The notes: generated by a model from the sequence alone, not told the origin. A stretch of 64,000 bases of DNA from Burkholderiales bacterium (GCA_016703325.1 JADJCH010000062.1:356171-420170), one strand, 5' to 3'; shown: positions 8,165 to 17,254, numbered from the stretch's first letter. Numbers and translations are program-made.

Positions 8165-10033
8165 TCAGGGCAGCCAGGCCCAGCTGGCCATGCGGGCCCA
8201 GTCGATCAGGCGGTGGCTGGCGATCCAGGCCAGCGATGCGGTCCCCGCCTTGATGCGCGCCACCCCCTGCAGGCCCGGCCGCAGCGCCGCCGGGTCCACA
8301 CCCTCCAGGCGGGCCTCGACGGCGAAGCGGTTGCGGCCTTCGACCAGGGTGGCCACCGGGGTGATGCGCTGCAGCACCAGCGGCAGGTGCTCGGTGGGCA
8401 TTGAGGCCAGGGCGAGCTGCCCGGCCTGGCCCGGCCGCAGCCCGGCGATGTCGCGCTCGTCCACCTCGATGATCAGGCGGTAGCGGCCCGCCGGGGCCAG
8501 CGTGAGCAGCACGTCGCCGCGCTGCACCGGCGCGCCCAGCGAGCGGCTCAGGTCGCCCTGGATCACCACTCCATCGATCGGGGCGGTCAGCCGGGTGCGG
8601 CCGAGCTGCTGGCGCACCAGGTCCAGCTGGGCGCCGGCCTCGTCGGCCTTGCCGCGGCTGACGACGAACTGGCTGCGATCGTCGCGTGCCAGCGCGGCAG
8701 CCACGCCGTTCTCATGCTGGGCGAGGGCACTTTCCCATTTGCGCGCCTCCAGCTGCAGGTCCTGGTCGGCCAGTTCGGCCAGCAGCGCGCCGGCGCGCAC
8801 CGCATCGCCGGGATGCACATGGCTGCGCTGCAGAAAACCATCGAAAGGTGCGGCCACCACCCGCTGCACCGCCCCCTCCAGCCGCGCCGGCGCGCTGACA
8901 TGGTGCGGCAGCGGCACGAACAGGGCGCCCGCCAGCGCCAGCGCCACCGCCCCGGCCAGCAGCCGCGGGCGGGGGTCGTCGGACTCGCGCAGGAGCGCAG
9001 GCAGCCGCCCCAGGGTGAGCAGCAGCCGGTCGTGCCAGGGCCGCTCCGCGCGGCGACGCAGCCACAGCAGCGGCGCCACCGCCCCGGCCACCTGTTCACA
9101 TTCGGCGAGGCAGGCCGCGTCCGGCGACCGCGCGGGCAGCCACTCGAACAGCATGGCCCCCACCACCCGGCCCTGCCGGGCCAGCGGCACCGTCACCAGG
9201 TGGTGGCCACTGTGCTGGTGCAGCCGCGCATGCAGCAGGCACAGGCGCGGCAGCTCGCCGGCGGGGGCGGGATAGGCCACCCGTTCGGCCTGGTCCACCG
9301 CCTCCTGCATCACCTCGGCCAGCTGGTGCAGCAGCGCCTGCTCGGGGCGCAACTCGGCGCTGTGCGACACCGCCAGAATCGTCATGCCCTCGCGCCGCTG
9401 CAGGCCCAGGCTGACGCGCTCAGCGCCCAGCCGGGCGGCCAGTTCGGTGGCCAGCGCCAGCGCACCATCGGCCAGGTCGTCCCCACCGAGCAGCAGGGCC
9501 TGGTCCTGCAGCAAGCGCTCGGCTCCTCCTGGCTCGGAGGCGCCTGCGGCCGCAGCCTCGTACCGCTGGGTGGGCAGGTCGTTGGTGGCCTGGCCCAGCT
9601 CGCGCAGCAGCCGCTCGACCGCCGCCGCGTCCTGCGCCTGCACCGCCAGCGCCACCGCAGCCACCACCGGCCGATCGCTGCCGCCAGAACCCTCGTCCCG
9701 GGCCGCGGGGGGCGCCGGCGCACGCACCGGAAGGGCCAGCACCCGGTTGTATTGCACACCCGCCAGCCGCACCGTCGGCACCACCACCACCGGACGGCCC
9801 CGCTTCAGGGCGGCCCGCGCGGCATTGAGCAAGGGGGGCGTCAACACACCCGCGGCAGGCCACTCCGCAGCCATTTGGGCACCGCCCTCCTGCTGCAGCA
9901 GCACCACACCGGCACAGACCTCCCCGGCGCTCTCGCCATGCTGCTGCAGCCAACGCTGCGCACCCGGGTGCAGCGCCGAAGCAGGCGCCGCACCCGAACC
10001 CGCGGAGGCTGGCTGAGGAGAAGTCACGGACAT
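8165..10033 (-). CDS. GAF domain-HlyD adaptor fusion, first gene of the export operon
   Basis: A 622-aa protein. The N-terminal half is cytosolic and contains a GAF-like region (about 200-350: DGALALATELAARLGAERVSLGLQRREG to HHLVTVPLARQGRVVGAMLFEW). One membrane span (LLAGAVALALAGALFVPLP) leads to an HlyD periplasmic arm with APFDGFLQRSHVHPGDAVRAG, a short coiled coil and LTAPIDGVVIQGDLS. The ATG at 10033 was chosen because the protein reads sensibly from it, but it has no evident Shine-Dalgarno. The frame stays open to a GTG at 10096, through a 7-bp repeat, giving a hydrophobic extension. The GAF domain may sense a small ligand or report on the cytoplasm (inference). Confidence 0.85.
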   Translation of the reverse strand: MSVTSPQPASAGSGAAPASALHPGAQRWLQQHGESAGEVCAGVVLLQQEGGAQMAAEWPAAGVLTPPLLNAARAALKRGRPVVVVPTVRLAGVQYNRVLALPVRAPAPPAARDEGSGGSDRPVVAAVALAVQAQDAAAVERLLRELGQATNDLPTQRYEAAAAGASEPGGAERLLQDQALLLGGDDLADGALALATELAARLGAERVSLGLQRREGMTILAVSHSAELRPEQALLHQLAEVMQEAVDQAERVAYPAPAGELPRLCLLHARLHQHSGHHLVTVPLARQGRVVGAMLFEWLPARSPDAACLAECEQVAGAVAPLLWLRRRAERPWHDRLLLTLGRLPALLRESDDPRPRLLAGAVALALAGALFVPLPHHVSAPARLEGAVQRVVAAPFDGFLQRSHVHPGDAVRAGALLAELADQDLQLEARKWESALAQHENGVAAALARDDRSQFVVSRGKADEAGAQLDLVRQQLGRTRLTAPIDGVVIQGDLSRSLGAPVQRGDVLLTLAPAGRYRLIIEVDERDIAGLRPGQAGQLALASMPTEHLPLVLQRITPVATLVEGRNRFAVEARLEGVDPAALRPGLQGVARIKAGTASLAWIASHRLIDWARMASWAWLP

Positions 10034-10044
10034 GATCGATACGG

Positions 10045-10079
10045 CAAACAACAAACAGCAAACAGCAAACAGCAAACGA
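10045..10079. repeat. Five tandem copies of a 7-bp unit (CAAACAG) in the leader of the export operon
   Basis: Units at 10045, 10052, 10059, 10066 and 10073 read CAAACAA, CAAACAG, CAAACAG, CAAACAG and CAAACGA on the plus strand. The array ends 12 bp before the ATG at 10033. Because 7 is not a multiple of 3, a change of copy number would shift any frame entering from an upstream start, and would alter leader spacing in any case. Confidence 0.9.
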
Positions 10080-10246
10080 CAAGGGGCAAACGGCACACGG
10101 CAAGAGCCGGGCCGAACCCGCCGCCACTGCGGCAGAGTAGCCAGGGTGAGGCCGGCGGCAGGCGCGGATGACGGCCGGAAAGCCGCCTCAAATCGTCGCC
10201 CCGGCTGCGGTCAAGTTCCCTGCCGCAGCGGCCGACAACCCAGGCG

Positions 10247-12034
10247 ATGACCACGCCTGCCTGCGCCCCCGACCCCTTGACCGCCCGGCTGGTGGTGCTC
10301 GATGAAGAGCCGCTGGCCGCAGCCGACATGGCCGCACTGCTGCGCAGCCTGGGGCATCCCCGGGTCACGGAGATCGAGCTGGACCGGGAAACGGCGCTGC
10401 CCGGCTTGCTGGACAGCCTGCGCAACGAACATCCCGACCTGTTGCTGCTGGAGCTGGGCAGTGGCGACGGCCCCGCCCTGGCCCTGCTGGAGGCCCTGCG
10501 CCGCGACCGGCTGCTGCGCCGGGTGCCGGTGTTCGCCACCCAGGCCGAAGACCTGGCCGACGTGCGCCTGCGTGCCCTGCAACTGCATGCGGTGGAGGTG
10601 CTGCCCAAACCGCTGGACCCAGCCGAGTTTGCTGCCCGCCTGCACAACCAGCTGCAACGCAAGCTGCAGCAGGACCAGCTCAGCTTCACCGACGGTGCCA
10701 CCGGCCTGCCCAACCGGGAGTGGGCGCTGCGCCGGCTGGACGACGCGCTCAAGGAGGCGCGCCGCTACGACAGCCATGCCGCGGTGCTGCAGGTCGGCCT
10801 GGACCGCTTCCGGCAGATCAACGACGCCCTGGGTCTCACCCTGGGCGATGAGCTGCTGCGCGAGGTGGGCCTGCGCCTGCAGGCCTGTGTGCGCGACACC
10901 GACCTGGTCAGCCACGCAGCAGCACAGGCGCCGGTGGCCCAGGTCGCCCGCAGCGACGGGGACGCATTCACCGTGCTGCTGCCCCGCCTGGGCCGCGCCG
11001 ACCAGGCCAGCGCGGTGGCACAGCGCATCGTGGCGGCGCTGCAGCCAGCGCTGCAGGTGGCCGGCCATGAGGTGTTTGTCACCTGCCGCATCGGCATCGC
11101 GGTGTTCCCCGGTGACGGCCAGGACAAGGACAGCCTGCTGGAGCGGGCCATCCTGGCGATGCGGCATGGCCAGGCCGATCCACAACTTGCCGCCACCGGG
11201 CCGGTGCGGTTCTACTCACAGGCGCTGCATGGGCGCTTCACCCACCGTCTGGCGATGGAGCGTGAACTGCACCACGCGCTGGAGCGCCACGAGCTGCAAC
11301 TGCTCTACCAGCCCAAGGTCGGCACCGCGGATGGCCGGCTGCTCGGTGCCGAAGCGCTGATGCGCTGGCAGCACCCGCAGCGTGGACGGCTGGGGCCGGA
11401 CGCCTTCATCGCACTGGCCGAAGAGACCGGGCTGATCCTGCCGCTGGGCGAGTGGGCGCTGCGCGAAGCCATCCGCCAGATGGCCGCCTGGGATCGGCAG
11501 GGACTGCCGTTGCCGCTGGTGGCGGTCAACGTCTCCAGCCACCAGCTGCGCCGCTGCGGCCTGGCCGACACCGTGCGCCGCGATCTGCAGGAAGCCGGCC
11601 TGGACGGCAGCCGGCTGTGCCTGGAGCTGACCGAATCAGCCATCCTGGACAACAGTCCGCAGGTGATGGAAACGCTGCGCTCGCTCAAGCAGCTCGGTGT
11701 GCAACTGGCGCTGGACGACTTCGGGACCGGCTACTCCTCGCTCAGCGGGCTGCGCAGCTTTCCGCTCGACGAGCTGAAGGTGGACCGCTCCTTCATCACC
11801 GAATGTGAGGACCCCGGCAGCAGCGCCGCCATCATCACCCGCGCCATCATCGCGATGGCCCACGGCCTGGGCCTGCGGGTGGTGGCCGAAGGCATCGAAA
11901 CCGAAGGCCAGCTCCACTTCCTGCGTGCCAACGGCTGCGACCAGTACCAGGGTTTCCTGTTCTCCCGGCCGCTGCTGGCCACCGACATGGTCAAGATGCT
12001 GAGGCGCTGCAACAGCGCCCGTGTTGCAGCCTGA
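10247..12034 (+). CDS. REC-like/GGDEF/EAL protein, probable c-di-GMP phosphodiesterase
   Basis: A 595-aa cytosolic protein. Residues about 13-130 fold like a response-regulator receiver, but the phospho-acceptor position is Glu (LLLLELGSGDG, E69) rather than Asp. The GGDEF domain (about 145-310) has SDGDAF at 236-241 in place of GGDEF, so cyclase activity is unlikely. The EAL domain is intact: EALMRW (369-374), ESAILDN, LDDFGTGYSSLS, ELKVDRSFI and VAEGIET. Hydrolysis of c-di-GMP is therefore the likely activity, perhaps tuned by GTP binding to the degenerate GGDEF domain. The gene is divergent from the export operon, and c-di-GMP commonly controls surface adhesins, so regulation of the neighbour is plausible but unproven. 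Confidence 0.9.
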   Translation: MTTPACAPDPLTARLVVLDEEPLAAADMAALLRSLGHPRVTEIELDRETALPGLLDSLRNEHPDLLLLELGSGDGPALALLEALRRDRLLRRVPVFATQAEDLADVRLRALQLHAVEVLPKPLDPAEFAARLHNQLQRKLQQDQLSFTDGATGLPNREWALRRLDDALKEARRYDSHAAVLQVGLDRFRQINDALGLTLGDELLREVGLRLQACVRDTDLVSHAAAQAPVAQVARSDGDAFTVLLPRLGRADQASAVAQRIVAALQPALQVAGHEVFVTCRIGIAVFPGDGQDKDSLLERAILAMRHGQADPQLAATGPVRFYSQALHGRFTHRLAMERELHHALERHELQLLYQPKVGTADGRLLGAEALMRWQHPQRGRLGPDAFIALAEETGLILPLGEWALREAIRQMAAWDRQGLPLPLVAVNVSSHQLRRCGLADTVRRDLQEAGLDGSRLCLELTESAILDNSPQVMETLRSLKQLGVQLALDDFGTGYSSLSGLRSFPLDELKVDRSFITECEDPGSSAAIITRAIIAMAHGLGLRVVAEGIETEGQLHFLRANGCDQYQGFLFSRPLLATDMVKMLRRCNSARVAA

Positions 12035-12051
12035 GGCAGCCGCCTGACCGC

Positions 12052-12768
12052 TCACCGGTTTCGCTCGCCGCCCTCCACCTCCAGGCAGTAGCCCTGACCC
12101 CGCAGCGTGGCGATGCGCACCGCGCTGTGGCGCAGCTTCTGCCGCAGGCGGCAGATCTGCACCTGCACGGCATTGAGGCTGAGGCTCTCGCGTTGCCGCA
12201 GCAGGCCGTTGAGCAGGACCTGCGCTGCAATGAAACGGCCCGGTCGGCGGATCAGCGCCTCCAGCAGCGTGAGCTCCTGCTGCGACAGGCGCAGCGGCTC
12301 CTGGCCCAGCACGGCGGTGCGATCGCGCTGGTCGTAGGCCAGGGGCCCGCAGCGGATCCACCGCGCCGCCTCCGCAGCCACCCGGCGCTGTTGCACGCGC
12401 AGACGGGCGGCCAGTTCGGCATCGCTGATGTCGCCGCTCACACAGTCGTCGGCTCCGCGATCGAGGGCCAGCACCCGCTCCTGTGCGGTCTGGCCGGCCG
12501 CCAGCGCCAGCAGCGGTCGTGCATCCTGCCGTTCACGCAGGGCCTGCAGCTCGTGCAGAGCCCAGCCGGGGGGGCCTCCCAGGTCCAGCAGCAGCACCGT
12601 GCCGGCATCCGGGGCATGCCCCGCTTCGGTGCCCGCCTGCTCGGGGCCCTGCGGGGCGTTGGCCTGGACGGCAAAACCCAGCCGCTCCAGGCGCCGGCAC
12701 AACCGCTGGCCCCGCAACGGCTCCCCGGCGATCACCTGGACCGGCCCTGGCACCGATGGCCTGTGCAT
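12052..12768 (-). CDS. OmpR-type winged-helix response regulator with a degenerate receiver
   Basis: A 238-aa protein. The N-terminal ~120 residues resemble a receiver domain (VLLLDLGGPPGWALHELQALRERQ) but lack the usual acidic pair near the N-terminus. The C-terminal ~100 residues are a Trans_Reg_C winged helix (RLSQQELTLLEALIRRPGRFI, NAVQVQICRLRQKLR, IATLRGQGYCLEV). The ATG at 12768 was chosen over an upstream start at 12852, which would run into the synthetase gene. It follows that gene by 13 bp on the same strand, so it may be the last cistron of the catabolic operon. No cognate kinase is adjacent, and it could act without phosphorylation. Confidence 0.8.
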   Translation of the reverse strand: MHRPSVPGPVQVIAGEPLRGQRLCRRLERLGFAVQANAPQGPEQAGTEAGHAPDAGTVLLLDLGGPPGWALHELQALRERQDARPLLALAAGQTAQERVLALDRGADDCVSGDISDAELAARLRVQQRRVAAEAARWIRCGPLAYDQRDRTAVLGQEPLRLSQQELTLLEALIRRPGRFIAAQVLLNGLLRQRESLSLNAVQVQICRLRQKLRHSAVRIATLRGQGYCLEVEGGERNR

Positions 12769-12781
12769 GGTCACATCCGGC

Positions 12782-14413
12782 TCAGAGCCCGGGCAGCACA
12801 TGGTCCCGGAAGCGCTCGCGCAGCTTGTGCTTGAGCATCTTGCCGGTGGCACCCAGCGGGATGTCGTCGACGAAGACCACGTCGTCGGGGGTCCACCACT
12901 TGGCGATCTTGCCCTCGTAGAAGGCCAGCATCTCCTCGCGGGTCAGCGTGGCGCCGGGTTTGAGCGACACCACCAGCAGCGGCCGTTCGTCCCACTTCGG
13001 GTGCTTCGCGGCGATGCAGGCGGCCATGGCCACCGCCGGATGGGCCATCGCGACGTTCTCCAGGTCGATCGAGCCGATCCACTCGCCGCCGGACTTGATC
13101 ACGTCCTTGCTGCGGTCGGTGATCTGCATGTAGCCGTCGGGGTCGATGCGGGCCACGTCGCCGGTGGGGAACCAGCCGTCCATCAACGGGCCGTGGCCCT
13201 GGCCCTCCTCGCGGAAGTAGCGCGACACCACCCAGTGGCCACGCACCAGCAGGTCGCCGCTGACGGGGCTGTCGGGCGGCAGCTCGCGGCCCTCGCCGTC
13301 GATCACCTTCATGTCCACACCGAAGATCGCGCGACCCTGTTTGGACTGCAGCGCCAGGCGCTGCTCCTGCGGCCATTGGGCATGCTGGGCCTTGAAGCTG
13401 CAGACCGTGCCCAGCGGGCTGAGTTCGGTCATGCCCCAGGCATGCACCACGTGCACACCGTGGTCCACCTCGAACGCGCGGATCATCGCCGGCGGGCAGG
13501 CCGAACCACCGATCACCGTGCGGCGCATGGTGGAGAACTTCAGGCCCTTGTTTCCCACATGGCCCAGCAGGCCCTGCCACACCGTCGGCACGCCGGCCGA
13601 CAGGGTCACGCCTTCGGTCTCGAAGAGTTCGTAGAGCGAAGCGCCGTCCAGCCCGGGGCCGGGGAAGACCAGCTTGGCCCCGACCATGCACGCCACATAG
13701 GGCAGGCCCCAGGCGTTGACATGGAACATCGGCACCACCGGCAGGATGGTGTCGGCCGCGGCGCAGTTCAGCGCGTCCGGCAGCGCCGCGGCAAAGGTGT
13801 GCAGCAGCGTCGAGCGGTGGCTGTAGAGCACTCCCTTGGGGTTGCCGGTGGTGCCGGAGGTGTAGCACAGCGTGGCGGCGCTCTCCTCCGGGAAGGTCGG
13901 CCAGTCGAAGCGGTCGTCCTCGGCCTCCAGCAGGTCCTCGTAGCAGAGCAGGCCGGGGATCTTCGAGGCCGGCAGGTGGGCGCGGTCGGTCATCGCCACG
14001 AAGGCGCGCACCGTCTTCACGCGGTGGGCCACGGCTTCGACCAGCGGCAGGAAGGTCAGGTCGAAGAACAGCACCTGGTCCTCGGCATGGTCGGCGATGT
14101 AGACCACCTGGTCGGCGTGCAGGCGCGGGTTCAGGGTGTGCAGCACCGCGCCCATGCCCGACACCGCGTAGTACAGCTCCATGTGGCGGTGGCCGTTCCA
14201 GGCCAGCGTGGCCACCCGGTCCGGGCTGCGCACGCCCAGCCGGGTCAGCGCCTGGGCCAGACGGCGAGAGCGCGCCGCCAGGCCGCGGTAGGTCATGCGG
14301 TGGATGTCGCCCTCCACCCGGCGCGAGACGATCTCGCGGTCGCCGTGGTGGCGCTCGGCATGCACCAACAGGGAGGAGGTGAGCAGCGGCATGCTCATCA
14401 TCTGGCCTTGCAT
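12782..14413 (-). CDS. Fatty-acid--CoA ligase (AMP-forming acyl-CoA synthetase)
   Basis: A 543-aa ANL-superfamily enzyme that activates a carboxylic acid to its CoA thioester with ATP. The P-loop is YTSGTTGNPKGV. Other core motifs are PMFHVNAWG, HAWGMTELSPLG, GWFPTGDVARIDPDGYMQITDRSKDVIKS(split here: TGD, then DRSKD) and the C-terminal catalytic lysine segment GATGKMLKHKLR. The ATG at 14413 has a good Shine-Dalgarno (AGGAG) and begins MQGQMMSMPLL. It lies downstream of etfA (94 bp gap), so it probably supplies acyl-CoA to the dehydrogenase encoded upstream. Chain-length preference cannot be read from the sequence; a medium- or long-chain acid is typical of close relatives. Confidence 0.92.
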   Translation of the reverse strand: MQGQMMSMPLLTSSLLVHAERHHGDREIVSRRVEGDIHRMTYRGLAARSRRLAQALTRLGVRSPDRVATLAWNGHRHMELYYAVSGMGAVLHTLNPRLHADQVVYIADHAEDQVLFFDLTFLPLVEAVAHRVKTVRAFVAMTDRAHLPASKIPGLLCYEDLLEAEDDRFDWPTFPEESAATLCYTSGTTGNPKGVLYSHRSTLLHTFAAALPDALNCAAADTILPVVPMFHVNAWGLPYVACMVGAKLVFPGPGLDGASLYELFETEGVTLSAGVPTVWQGLLGHVGNKGLKFSTMRRTVIGGSACPPAMIRAFEVDHGVHVVHAWGMTELSPLGTVCSFKAQHAQWPQEQRLALQSKQGRAIFGVDMKVIDGEGRELPPDSPVSGDLLVRGHWVVSRYFREEGQGHGPLMDGWFPTGDVARIDPDGYMQITDRSKDVIKSGGEWIGSIDLENVAMAHPAVAMAACIAAKHPKWDERPLLVVSLKPGATLTREEMLAFYEGKIAKWWTPDDVVFVDDIPLGATGKMLKHKLRERFRDHVLPGL

Positions 14414-14507
14414 GGGGAGTTCTCCTGTCTGTGAGGGGTTCAGGGCACGGACTTCAGCCAGCGCCCAGCGCAGCAGCGCCATGGGGGTTAGTGAAGGGGG
14501 GCGGCGT

Positions 14508-15440
14508 TCAGAGGCTGCGCGTCAGCTCCGGCACGGCGGCAAACAGGTCGGCTTCCAGCCCATAGTCGGCCACCGAGAAGATCGGGGCCTCCGGATCCTT
14601 GTTGATCGCCACGATCACCTTGCTGTCCTTCATGCCGGCCAGGTGCTGGATGGCACCGCTGATGCCGCAGGCCACGTACAGCTGCGGCGCGACGATCTTG
14701 CCGGTCTGGCCCACCTGCCAGTCGTTGGGGGCGTATCCGGCGTCCACCGCGGCGCGGCTGGCACCCAGTGCGGCGCCGAGTTTGTCGGCCAGCGGGGTCA
14801 GCACCTCGTTGAACTTCTCGCTGCTGCCCATCGCTCGGCCACCGCTGACGATGATCTTGGCCGCGGTCAGCTCCGGGCGGTCGCTCTTGGCGATCTCGCT
14901 GCCCTGGTACTGGCTCTTGCCGCTGTCGGCCACTGCGGCCACCATATCGACGGCCGCGCTGCCGCCCGAGGACGCCGCCGCGTCGAAGCCGGTGGCACGC
15001 ACGGTGATGACCTTGACCGCATCCAGGCTCTGCACCGTGGCCACCGCGTTGCCGGCGTAGATCGGGCGCTCGAAGGTGTCGGGGCTGATCACCTTCGTGG
15101 CCTCGCTCACCTGGGCCACGTCCAGCTTGGCGGCGACACGCGGCGCCACATTCTTGCCGCCGGCCGTCGCCGGGAACAGGAGGTGGCTGTAGGCGCCAGC
15201 CACGGCAACGACCTGCGCCGCGATGTTCTCAGCCAGGCCATGGCCCAGGGCCTCGCTGTCGGCATGCAACACCTTGGCCACGCCAGCGATCTGCGACGCA
15301 GCGGCCGCAGCGGCACCAGCGTTGTGGCCGGCCACCAGCACATGCACGTCGCCCCCGCAGGCGAGAGCCGCGGTGACGGTGTTCAGGGTTGCGCCTTTGA
15401 TCGATGCGTGGTCGTGTTCGGCAATGACGAGGGTGGTCAT
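14508..15440 (-). CDS. etfA: Electron transfer flavoprotein alpha subunit
   Basis: A 310-aa protein of normal family length. It carries the N-terminal ETF fold (TLVIAEHDHASIKGATLNTVTAA) and the C-terminal FAD-binding signature with SGGRAMGSSEKFNEVLTPLAD, GQTGKIVAPQLYVACGISG and VIVAINKDPEAPIFSVADYGL. With EtfB it takes electrons from acyl-CoA dehydrogenases and passes them to ETF-ubiquinone oxidoreductase. It is separated from etfB by the ETF-QO gene, an order different from the common adjacent etfBA pair. Confidence 0.96.
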   Translation of the reverse strand: MTTLVIAEHDHASIKGATLNTVTAALACGGDVHVLVAGHNAGAAAAAASQIAGVAKVLHADSEALGHGLAENIAAQVVAVAGAYSHLLFPATAGGKNVAPRVAAKLDVAQVSEATKVISPDTFERPIYAGNAVATVQSLDAVKVITVRATGFDAAASSGGSAAVDMVAAVADSGKSQYQGSEIAKSDRPELTAAKIIVSGGRAMGSSEKFNEVLTPLADKLGAALGASRAAVDAGYAPNDWQVGQTGKIVAPQLYVACGISGAIQHLAGMKDSKVIVAINKDPEAPIFSVADYGLEADLFAAVPELTRSL

Positions 15441-15542
15441 GGTGGACGGTGGTTCAGGCGTTGTGCGGAGGGTAGAGGGCGGGGGCGATGTGGGCGCAGG
15501 CCAGGGAACGGACCAGGGTGCAGGCCGCGGCGAAGCCGGGGT

Positions 15543-17225
15543 TCACATCCCTGCGTAGTTCGGCCCGCCGCCGCCTTCGGGCGTGACCCAGACGATGTTC
15601 TGCGTCGGGTCCTTGATGTCGCAGGTCTTGCAGTGCAGACAGTTCTGCGCGTTGATCACAAGCTGATCGGCCCCGTTCAGGTTGACGAACTCGTACACCC
15701 CGGCCGGGCAGTAGCGGGCCTCCGGTCCGGCGTACTTCGCGAGGTTCACCGCCCCCGGGATGGCGGTGTCCTTCAAGGTCAGGTGCGCCGGCTGCTGCTC
15801 TTCATGGTTCGTGTTGGAGACGAACACCGAGCTGAGGCGGTCGAAGGTCAACTGGCCGTCGGGCTTGGGGTAGTCGATCTTCGCGCACTGGTCGGCCGGC
15901 TTCAGGTAGACGTGGTCCGGCTCGCTGCGGTGCAGGGTCCAGGGGGGGCTGCTCACGCCGATCTTGGGCAGGAACCACTGCTCCACCCCGGTCATCAGCT
16001 CGCCGACCAGACGGCCCTTCTTGAACCAGAGCTTGAAGTTGCGGGTCTGGTCCAGCTCCTCGTGCAGCCAGCTGGCCTCGAAGGCCGCCGGGTAGGCACT
16101 GAGTTCGTCCTGCGCCCGGCCCGCAGTGACGGCCTCGTAGATCGCCTCGGCGCAGAGCATGCCGCTCTTCAAGGCCGCATGGCTGCCTTTGATGCGCGCG
16201 GCGTTCATGGTGCCGAGGTCGCAGCCGATGAGCGCGCCACCGGGGAAGACCATCTTGGGCAGCGCCTGCGGGCTGCCGTTGTTGATGGCGCGGGCGCCGT
16301 AGCTCAGGCGCTTGCCGCCTTCGATGTGGCGGCGGATCGCCGGGTGGGTCTTCCAGCGCTGCAGCTCCTCAAAGGGGCTGAGCCAGGGGTTGCTGTAGTC
16401 CAGCCCGATGACGAAGCCCAGCGTGACCTGGTTGCCTTCCAGGTGGTAGAGAAAGCCGCCGCCGAAGGTGTCCGCATGCATTGGCCAGCCGGCGGTGTGC
16501 ACCACGCGCCCGGGCTGGGCCTTCTCCGGCGGGATCTCCCAGAGCTCCTTGAGGCCGATGGCGAAACTCTGCGGATCCTTGCCGGCGGTGAGGTCGTATT
16601 TCGCCAGCAGCTGTTTGCCCAGGTGGCCCCGAGCACCTTCGGCGAAGACGGTGTATTTGCCCAGCAGCTCCATGCCGAGCTGGAAGTGGTCCCCCGGCTC
16701 GCCATCCTTGCCTACACCGAGGTTGCCGGTGGCCACACCTTTGACGCGGCCCTGTTCGTCGTAGAGCACCTCGGCGGCGGCGAAGCCGGGGAAGATTTCC
16801 ACGCCCAGCGTCTCGGCCTGTTCGGCCAGCCACTTCACGACGGCCCCGAGGCTGATGACGACATTGCCTTCGTTGTGGAAGTTGCGCGGCACGAGGAAGT
16901 CGGGGATGCGTTTGCAGCCGTCTTCGCTGAGCACCAGCACGTCGTCGCCGGTGACCGGCTGGTTCAGCGGGGCGCCGCGCTCCTTCCAGTCCGGGAAGAG
17001 TTCGTTCATGGCGCGCGGATCCATCACCGCACCGGAGAGGATGTGCGCGCCCGGTTCGGAGCCTTTTTCGAGCACCACGACGTTGATCTCGCCGCCCTTC
17101 TCGGCCGCGAGCTGCTTGAGGTGGATCGCCGCGGCCAGGCCCGCCGGGCCGGCGCCGACGATGACCACGTCGTACTCCATCGACTCGCGCGGGCCGTGGG
17201 TTTGGAGGATTTCTTGCGGGGTCAT
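15543..17225 (-). CDS. Electron transfer flavoprotein-ubiquinone oxidoreductase (ETF-QO)
   Basis: A 560-aa membrane-associated flavo-iron-sulfur protein that passes electrons from reduced ETF to the quinone pool. FAD is bound by DVVIVGAGPAGLAAAIHLK (about 19-37) and by the EGARGHLGKQL segment. The C-terminal ferredoxin-like domain holds four cysteines (YCPAGVYEF, then NCLHCKTCDI) for one 4Fe-4S cluster and ends in GGGGPNYAGM, as in the family. The ATG at 17225 was chosen because it starts the family-typical MTPQEIL segment; the frame is open further upstream but overlaps etfB. It lies between etfB and etfA. Confidence 0.95.
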   Translation of the reverse strand: MTPQEILQTHGPRESMEYDVVIVGAGPAGLAAAIHLKQLAAEKGGEINVVVLEKGSEPGAHILSGAVMDPRAMNELFPDWKERGAPLNQPVTGDDVLVLSEDGCKRIPDFLVPRNFHNEGNVVISLGAVVKWLAEQAETLGVEIFPGFAAAEVLYDEQGRVKGVATGNLGVGKDGEPGDHFQLGMELLGKYTVFAEGARGHLGKQLLAKYDLTAGKDPQSFAIGLKELWEIPPEKAQPGRVVHTAGWPMHADTFGGGFLYHLEGNQVTLGFVIGLDYSNPWLSPFEELQRWKTHPAIRRHIEGGKRLSYGARAINNGSPQALPKMVFPGGALIGCDLGTMNAARIKGSHAALKSGMLCAEAIYEAVTAGRAQDELSAYPAAFEASWLHEELDQTRNFKLWFKKGRLVGELMTGVEQWFLPKIGVSSPPWTLHRSEPDHVYLKPADQCAKIDYPKPDGQLTFDRLSSVFVSNTNHEEQQPAHLTLKDTAIPGAVNLAKYAGPEARYCPAGVYEFVNLNGADQLVINAQNCLHCKTCDIKDPTQNIVWVTPEGGGGPNYAGM

Positions 17226-17254
17226 GGCGGCTCCTTGGCCGGGTGAAGCAGGTG

